Positions 57,001-61,248 of a stretch of 61,248 nt of DNA are shown here, in pieces; position 1 is the first letter of the stretch, and each line of letters opens with the position of its first letter. Source of the stretch: Coriobacteriia bacterium (GTDB lineage Bacteria > Actinomycetota > Coriobacteriia > Coriobacteriales > Atopobiaceae); NCBI GenBank assembly GCA_003150175.1, contig QAKZ01000080.1, positions 1 through 61,248 of the forward strand. Direction: 5' to 3'. The position numbers and the translations under genes were made by a program. The notes under the pieces are model-generated. The model was not told where the DNA came from. It saw only the letters and a list, made by a program, of their open reading frames with translations, and did no database searches.

Positions 57001-57013
57001 AACTTCTCGCGTT

Positions 57014-57090
57014 GGGCCTGTAGCTCAGTTGGTCAGAGCGTCCGGCTGATAACCGGGAGGTCACAAGTTCGAACCTTGTCAGGCCCACCA
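57014..57090 (+). tRNA. tRNA-Ile (anticodon GAT)
   Basis: 77 nt, with acceptor GGGCCTG/CAGGCCC, D arm GCTCAGTTGGTCAGAGC, anticodon loop CTGATAA (GAT), T arm with GTTCGAAC, and an encoded CCA. It follows a strong promoter. Confidence 0.97.
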
Positions 57091-57103
57091 CTTTTTTCTT
57101 GGC

Positions 57104-57148
57104 AATAGCCGCCCCAGCGTTAGCCGAGTCGCCGCTGGGGCGGTTATT
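57104..57148 (+). terminator. Hairpin between tRNA-Ile and tRNA-Ala
   Basis: AATAGCCGCCCCAGCG pairs with CGCTGGGGCGGTTATT (one G-U), followed by CTTTAG. It may separate the two tRNA transcripts. Confidence 0.7.
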
Positions 57149-57174
57149 CTTTAGAAAAGAGTGGCCGCCCAATC

Positions 57175-57250
57175 GGGGACTTAGCTCAGCTGGGAGAGCG
57201 CGGGCTTTGCAAGCCTGAGGTCGAGGGTTCGAACCCCTTAGTCTCCACCA
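57175..57250 (+). tRNA. tRNA-Ala (anticodon TGC)
   Basis: 76 nt: acceptor GGGGACT/AGTCTCC, D arm GCTCAGCTGGGAGAGC, anticodon loop TTTGCAA (TGC), T arm GAGGGTTCGAACCCCTT, encoded CCA. Ile and Ala tRNAs usually sit inside rRNA operons; here no rRNA is visible in the window. Confidence 0.97.
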
Positions 57251-57260
57251 CGAATCGCCG

Positions 57261-57291
57261 CCGCCGAGCCTTCGGGCCCGGCGGTTTTTTT
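57261..57291 (+). terminator. Terminator after tRNA-Ala
   Basis: A GC-rich stem around a TTCG tetraloop followed by seven T's. Confidence 0.9.
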
Positions 57292-57356
57292 GTTGCGCGC
57301 GGGTCCAGGCGCGGGCATGTGGCAGGAATGTGGCGGGAATCGCCGTCGTTGATCGC

Positions 57357-57478
57357 CGTGTGGCAGGAATCGCCGCTGTGGCATGGAGCGTGACAAGAAT
57401 GGCTGCTGTGGCACGCGAATCCGTGCCACAGCGGCTCTTTTTGTTACGGCTCGTGCCACAGCGCCCATTTTTGCCGCG
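57357..57478. repeat. Repeat cluster: two direct then two inverted ~27-29-bp units
   Basis: Direct units end at 57385 and 57415, both containing GCTGTGGCA; inverted units start at 57422 and 57452, both CGTGCCACAGC. Each pair has a 30-bp step. The inner units form a hairpin GCTGTGGCACG-CGAATC-CGTGCCACAGC followed shortly by CTTTTTG, so it also resembles a terminator. Related fragments lie at 57316-57350 and after 57480. Confidence 0.75.
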
Positions 57479-57774
57479 CCTCTGTGCCCCTGCGCATCGT
57501 AAAGCCCCCTGGCGTCCTTCTCGCTCCGTTCCATCGCGCCCGCGTGCCGCCGCCCGGGCGCCGCAAAGCTCCCGGCGGTTACTCTCTCCGCGGCGCCGCG
57601 AGATTTATCTGTGGTTTGGGACAGTTGTCCCACGCCTCGTGACCAGCAAAAAAGAAGCGCCCCTCTGTGTTTTGGCCATTTTTGGGACGAATGTTCACTA
57701 CCGCCGTGAATCGCCGTTCCGTACGCTCAACGTAGACAGCTCTGCATTCGCTACAGAGAAAGTGGTGATGCCCT

Positions 57775-60700
57775 ATGAAGAAGGCCGTGCGGATTACCCT
57801 GGCATACGTGCTCACGTGTGTCTTTGTCCTGACCGGGGTGCTCGCGCTCGCGGCACCGATGCGGGCCATCGCGGAGGAGACCTCCGCGCAGGGGCCCGCC
57901 GCGACCACGACGGTCGACCCCGATACGCGCGACCGCTGGAAACACTGGACAGCGGGAGGAGGCGACGAGTCACGGCTCTCGACCCAGAACGTCGGGCGGA
58001 TCTGGACCGACAAGACCGTTGAGGCAGCGGGCGATGAGGACCAATCGAACTTCTTGACCACGCTCTCCGTCATGTCGTCCACGTCCAACACCACCGTGAC
58101 CCAGTCGATGCCGCTCGACATCGTGCTCGTGCTCGACGTCTCCGGCTCGATGGATGACCCGATGGGCTCGACTGACAGCACCAAGCGAGTTGACGCGCTC
58201 AAAACTGCGGCCGGGTCCTTCATCGACACCATCGCAAAGCAGAACGAGGGCCTTTCGGCCGAGAAACAGCACCAGGTCGCCATCGTCAAGTTCGCGGGTG
58301 ACGAGAACAATGGGGTCGGAAACGGCAAGTACCGCGACGGGGGGTACACGTATAACTACACGCAGGTCATGAAGAGGCTCTCTGTGTGCAACAGCGGCTC
58401 GTCAAGCAGCTTCAAGGACACCGTCAACAAGATCGACCCCTCCGGTCCCACGCGCGCCGACAATGGCATGAAGCTCGCTCAGCTGGAGCTGAAAACCTAT
58501 GGTCGCGCCAATGCAAAGAAGATCGTGGTTTTCTTTACCGATGGCAAGCCGACCTCTCGCAGTGACTTCGACCCTACGGTCGCGAGCAACGCCGTCTCTA
58601 CAGCGAAGGCCATGAAGGACTCAGGGACCACGATATACACCATCGGGATCTTCGCCGGTGCCAACCCGAAGGCCGACCCTACAAAATACGGCACGAGCGA
58701 CGAGAACAAGTTCATGCATGCCGTATCGAGCAACTACCCGGCCGCCACCTCCTACACGAGCGATAAGCTCGGCGCTCGCGCGCAGGATTCCGACTATTAC
58801 CAGTCTGCGGCCACATCCTCCGAGCTCAAGAAGGTATTCGAGGGCATCTCCCAGTCCATCACCACGGGTGCGGGCTACCCCACCCACATCGAGGAGGGCT
58901 TCGAGGCGAGAGAGTCCGGCTACATCACGTTTACGGACACCTTGGGCGACTTCATGCAGGCCGACAGCTTCCGGAGCGCCCAGATCAGCGGCGCGACGTT
59001 CCCCACCGCCGCGAAGACCTCCCACGGCAACGTCGACACCTACGAGTTCTCGGGGGCTGCCCACGACCTGGTGATCACCGTCGAGCGCGCGGGCGAGGAC
59101 AACCCGCGGCAGGGAGACAAGGTTACCGTCCAGGTGCCCGCGTCCCTCATCCCGCTGCGCGAGTACAAGGTCGATGAGGCCAAGGGCACGTTCGAGGTCG
59201 CGGACATCGGCAGCGTCATGCCCCTGCGCGTGACGTACGCCTCGAGCGTCAAGGCCGCCGCGCGCGACCACCTCTTTGAGCCCGGCGACACACCTGGCCT
59301 GAGCGACTATATCGACGAAAACTGGGACCGCGAAGCCGACATGCTGAGCTTCCTGGCCAATAAATGGTCCGGCGGCGCGCCGGGCGACACCATTGCCAGC
59401 TTCCAGCCGTCGAGCACCAACAGGTACTACTACTTCCAGAAGGCGACGCCCCTCTATACCGACGAGGCGTGCACGCGCCGCGCGGCGCGCGCCCCCCAAG
59501 GCGGGGTGACCTACTACTACAAGGACGAGTACGTAGCGCAGGGCAAAGACGGGAAGCCGCAGGACGCCTATACCGTGATCGCGGTCGACGGCGGCGCCAT
59601 CGCGAGCTTCAAAGGCGCCCTCACCATCGAGGGAGGCGGCTACGCCTTTGCCAAGGGCACTGCGCGCCTCGCCTTCATCAACCAGCTCCACACCGAGAAG
59701 ACCGCTGTGGGCGATAATGCCACCGGTACCGCCCACGACGTGCTGAACCCGCGGTGGAACGACGACGCGAGCGTCTCCAACGCCACGCACATCGAGTCTC
59801 GCCTGGGCAACAACGGCAGGATTACGCTCAGCCTCGCCACCACGCCTGCCGAGCTCGACACCAAGGCCGGCTTCGGCCTGGGCAAGAAGCTCAACGGCCG
59901 CGACTGGGCCGACGGCGACTCCTTCACCTTCGAGCTCGCCGCGGTGACCGAGGGCGCGCCGATGCCCGAGCGCACGACGGCGACCGTGACGGCCGCCGAC
60001 GTCGCGGACGGCCGCGCGGCCTTCGACTTCGGAACCATCACGTACAACGCGACCGGCAGCTACGAGTATGAGGTCCGCGAGCAGAACGCCGGTCAGGTCG
60101 TCAACGGCATGACCTACAGCGCGAACGTGGCACGCGTCCGGGTGAGCGTGGTCGACGACGCGGCGACGGGCAAGCTCGTGGCGACGCCGTCGCTCATCTC
60201 CGGCTCCGCGACCTTCGAGAACGGCTACTCGGTCGAGCTCGACTACGACGCAAAGGGTGGGCTCTCCATCGCGAAGACGCTCGTGGGCGCCTCCGCGGAG
60301 GCGGGCAAGTTCAGCTTCACCGTCACGCCCGAGGGCGATGACGTGCTGGGCATCGCGGGCACCTACGCCTCCCCGGCGCTCACCGACGGCGTCGCGGCGA
60401 CCATCGCCGCCACGAGCGGTCAGATCGTCTTTACGCAGCGGGACGCTGGGAAGAGCTGGGGCTACACCGTGACCGAGTCCGATCCCGGCGCCGGCTTTAC
60501 CTGCGATGGTGCCACGTGGAACATTCGGGTGAGCGTGGCCGACGACCCCGCGGCAGGGCGCCTGAGCGTGACGACCGTCGCGACGGGCGGCGGCGCGGAG
60601 CAGTCCTGGACGTATACCTCCGACGCCGGTCGCGTCGAGGGCGCGCCCAACGTCATCAACTTCGTGAACCGCTACTCCGCGGGCGGCGCGACCACGGCGA

Positions 60701-61248
60701 TCTCCGGGACGAAGACCCTGACCGGCAGGCAGATGGCCGACGGTGAGTTCTCCTTTGAGCTCGCGTATGCGGCCGACCCGGCGAACGTCGTGGCGCGGGC
60801 GGGCAACGCGGGAGGAACCGTCGACTTCGGTAGCCTGAGCTACACGACGGACAGCTTGAGGCAGCTCGTGGCCGATGGGCTCGCCTCCCGAACCGGCACC
60901 GGATGGTCCGTGGGCTATGTGGCGCGCGAGGCGACGGCGGGGCTTGCCGACGCTGGCATCGCCGCGCAGGCGAGCACGTTCGGCGTCACCGTCAACGTGA
61001 CCGACAACGGCGACGGAACCCTGACCTGTGACGTCGCGTATCCCGATGGCGGGCTGGCGTTCGTGAACGAGTACCAGCCGACCGAGGCGACCATATCGCT
61101 CACGGGCACGAAGTCCCTCAACGTGCCCGAGGGCCTGACGGGACCCGCGGACATCACGGGCAAGTTTACCTTCACCGTGACAGGCGAGGAGGGCGCGCCG
61201 ATGCCCGAGCGCACGTCCGCGACGAACGACGGCTCCGGCACCACGTTC
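57775..61248 (+). CDS. VWA-domain surface adhesin with pilin-type isopeptide repeats, 5' part
   Basis: The frame from ATG 57775 stays open to the right edge (1,158 codons), so the gene is incomplete. A signal peptide (VRITLAYVLTCVFVLTGVLALAAPMRAIA) leads. A von Willebrand A domain follows with MIDAS DVSGSMD near 122-128 and FFTDGKP further on. From about residue 700 there are repeated modules with GKKLNGRDWADGDSFTFEL, TGSYEYEVREQ and ISGTKTLTGRQMADGEFSFEL, which match doubled streptococcal-pilin isopeptide domains. Similar proteins are sortase-anchored; the C-terminus is outside the window. It could be a pilus tip or an adhesin. Confidence 0.88.
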   Translation, partial: MKKAVRITLAYVLTCVFVLTGVLALAAPMRAIAEETSAQGPAATTTVDPDTRDRWKHWTAGGGDESRLSTQNVGRIWTDKTVEAAGDEDQSNFLTTLSVMSSTSNTTVTQSMPLDIVLVLDVSGSMDDPMGSTDSTKRVDALKTAAGSFIDTIAKQNEGLSAEKQHQVAIVKFAGDENNGVGNGKYRDGGYTYNYTQVMKRLSVCNSGSSSSFKDTVNKIDPSGPTRADNGMKLAQLELKTYGRANAKKIVVFFTDGKPTSRSDFDPTVASNAVSTAKAMKDSGTTIYTIGIFAGANPKADPTKYGTSDENKFMHAVSSNYPAATSYTSDKLGARAQDSDYYQSAATSSELKKVFEGISQSITTGAGYPTHIEEGFEARESGYITFTDTLGDFMQADSFRSAQISGATFPTAAKTSHGNVDTYEFSGAAHDLVITVERAGEDNPRQGDKVTVQVPASLIPLREYKVDEAKGTFEVADIGSVMPLRVTYASSVKAAARDHLFEPGDTPGLSDYIDENWDREADMLSFLANKWSGGAPGDTIASFQPSSTNRYYYFQKATPLYTDEACTRRAARAPQGGVTYYYKDEYVAQGKDGKPQDAYTVIAVDGGAIASFKGALTIEGGGYAFAKGTARLAFINQLHTEKTAVGDNATGTAHDVLNPRWNDDASVSNATHIESRLGNNGRITLSLATTPAELDTKAGFGLGKKLNGRDWADGDSFTFELAAVTEGAPMPERTTATVTAADVADGRAAFDFGTITYNATGSYEYEVREQNAGQVVNGMTYSANVARVRVSVVDDAATGKLVATPSLISGSATFENGYSVELDYDAKGGLSIAKTLVGASAEAGKFSFTVTPEGDDVLGIAGTYASPALTDGVAATIAATSGQIVFTQRDAGKSWGYTVTESDPGAGFTCDGATWNIRVSVADDPAAGRLSVTTVATGGGAEQSWTYTSDAGRVEGAPNVINFVNRYSAGGATTAISGTKTLTGRQMADGEFSFELAYAADPANVVARAGNAGGTVDFGSLSYTTDSLRQLVADGLASRTGTGWSVGYVAREATAGLADAGIAAQASTFGVTVNVTDNGDGTLTCDVAYPDGGLAFVNEYQPTEATISLTGTKSLNVPEGLTGPADITGKFTFTVTGEEGAPMPERTSATNDGSGTTF

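Larger units (their letters stand above)
57251..57774. other. Non-coding region between tRNA-Ala and the adhesin gene
   Basis: No credible gene is seen. It contains the tRNA terminator, a repeat cluster near 57327-57495 and the sequence upstream of the adhesin ATG. In-frame ORFs here are out of step with the adhesin reading frame. Confidence 0.6.

Noticed and set aside
57091..57174. Start of an rRNA operon around tRNA-Ile and tRNA-Ala
   Set aside because: No 16S or 23S sequence is present on either side; each tRNA has its own hairpin.
57330..58022. Plus-strand ORF overlapping the repeat cluster and the adhesin start
   Set aside because: It is in a different frame from the signal peptide/VWA coding frame and consists of translated repeats.

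Overview
The window is a high-GC chromosomal segment spanning a replication origin. The gene order rpmH-rnpA-yidD-yidC-jag / rsmG / parA-parB on the minus strand and dnaA-dnaN-recF-DUF721-gyrB-gyrA on the plus strand, the GC-rich codon use, classical parS sites, a class B sortase and VWA/pilin-type surface protein, and leaderless-type promoters suggest an intestinal actinobacterium of class Coriobacteriia, probably Collinsella or a close relative. The taxon is inferred from gene content and style, not from any database search.

Layout. 1-5,300: the tail of a DUF362 iron-sulfur protein, then a minus-strand group of envelope/stress genes (SPFH-GYF2 protein, zinc-ribbon membrane protein, lipoprotein, transmembrane Ser/Thr kinase, HTH protein). 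5,300-9,050: a methionine locus, with metA (minus) behind a Met-rich leader peptide and terminator, and divergent metN-metI-metQ. 9,100-14,600: AAA+ ATPase with repeated upstream sites, DEAD-box helicase, RlmI-like methyltransferase, LemA, tRNA-Ser and tadA. 14,600-22,000: permuted GH3 glycosidase, PRC-barrel-like, YtxH-like and CphA-N-like proteins, CNNM/CorC transporter. 22,000-29,000: EF-G2, a nuclease-like orphan, a radical SAM protein, an RlmD/TrmA-family methyltransferase, and two 220-bp four-unit repeat elements. 29,000-34,000: purine operon purE-(sortase)-purF-purM-purN. 34,000-39,300: DinG-type helicase, ddl, rlmN. 39,300-42,750: a conspicuously AT-rich island with parB, parA, a 740-bp parS-bearing non-coding region and rsmG. 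42,800-45,300: jag, yidC, yidD, rnpA, rpmH. 45,300-56,200: a GHKL-ATPase/winged-helix gene, dnaA, oriC, dnaN, recF, DUF721, gyrB, gyrA. 56,300 to the end: a BFN-domain protein, tRNA-Ile, tRNA-Ala, a repeat cluster and a large VWA/pilin-like adhesin running off the window.

Most striking observations: (1) putative DnaA boxes around dnaA follow TTTTCNACA rather than TTATCCACA, and the DnaA encoded here differs at several residues of the DNA-recognition domain; (2) a perfect 68-bp palindrome is centred exactly on a parS site; (3) metA appears to be controlled by a 17-residue Met-rich leader peptide whose stop codon lies in the arm of an intrinsic terminator; (4) two elements about 220 bp long share an almost invariant direct-direct-inverted-inverted arrangement of a 25-bp repeat, one of them next to a nuclease-like gene; (5) a GHKL-ATPase fused to a winged helix sits between rpmH and dnaA, flanked by the DnaA-box-like motifs.
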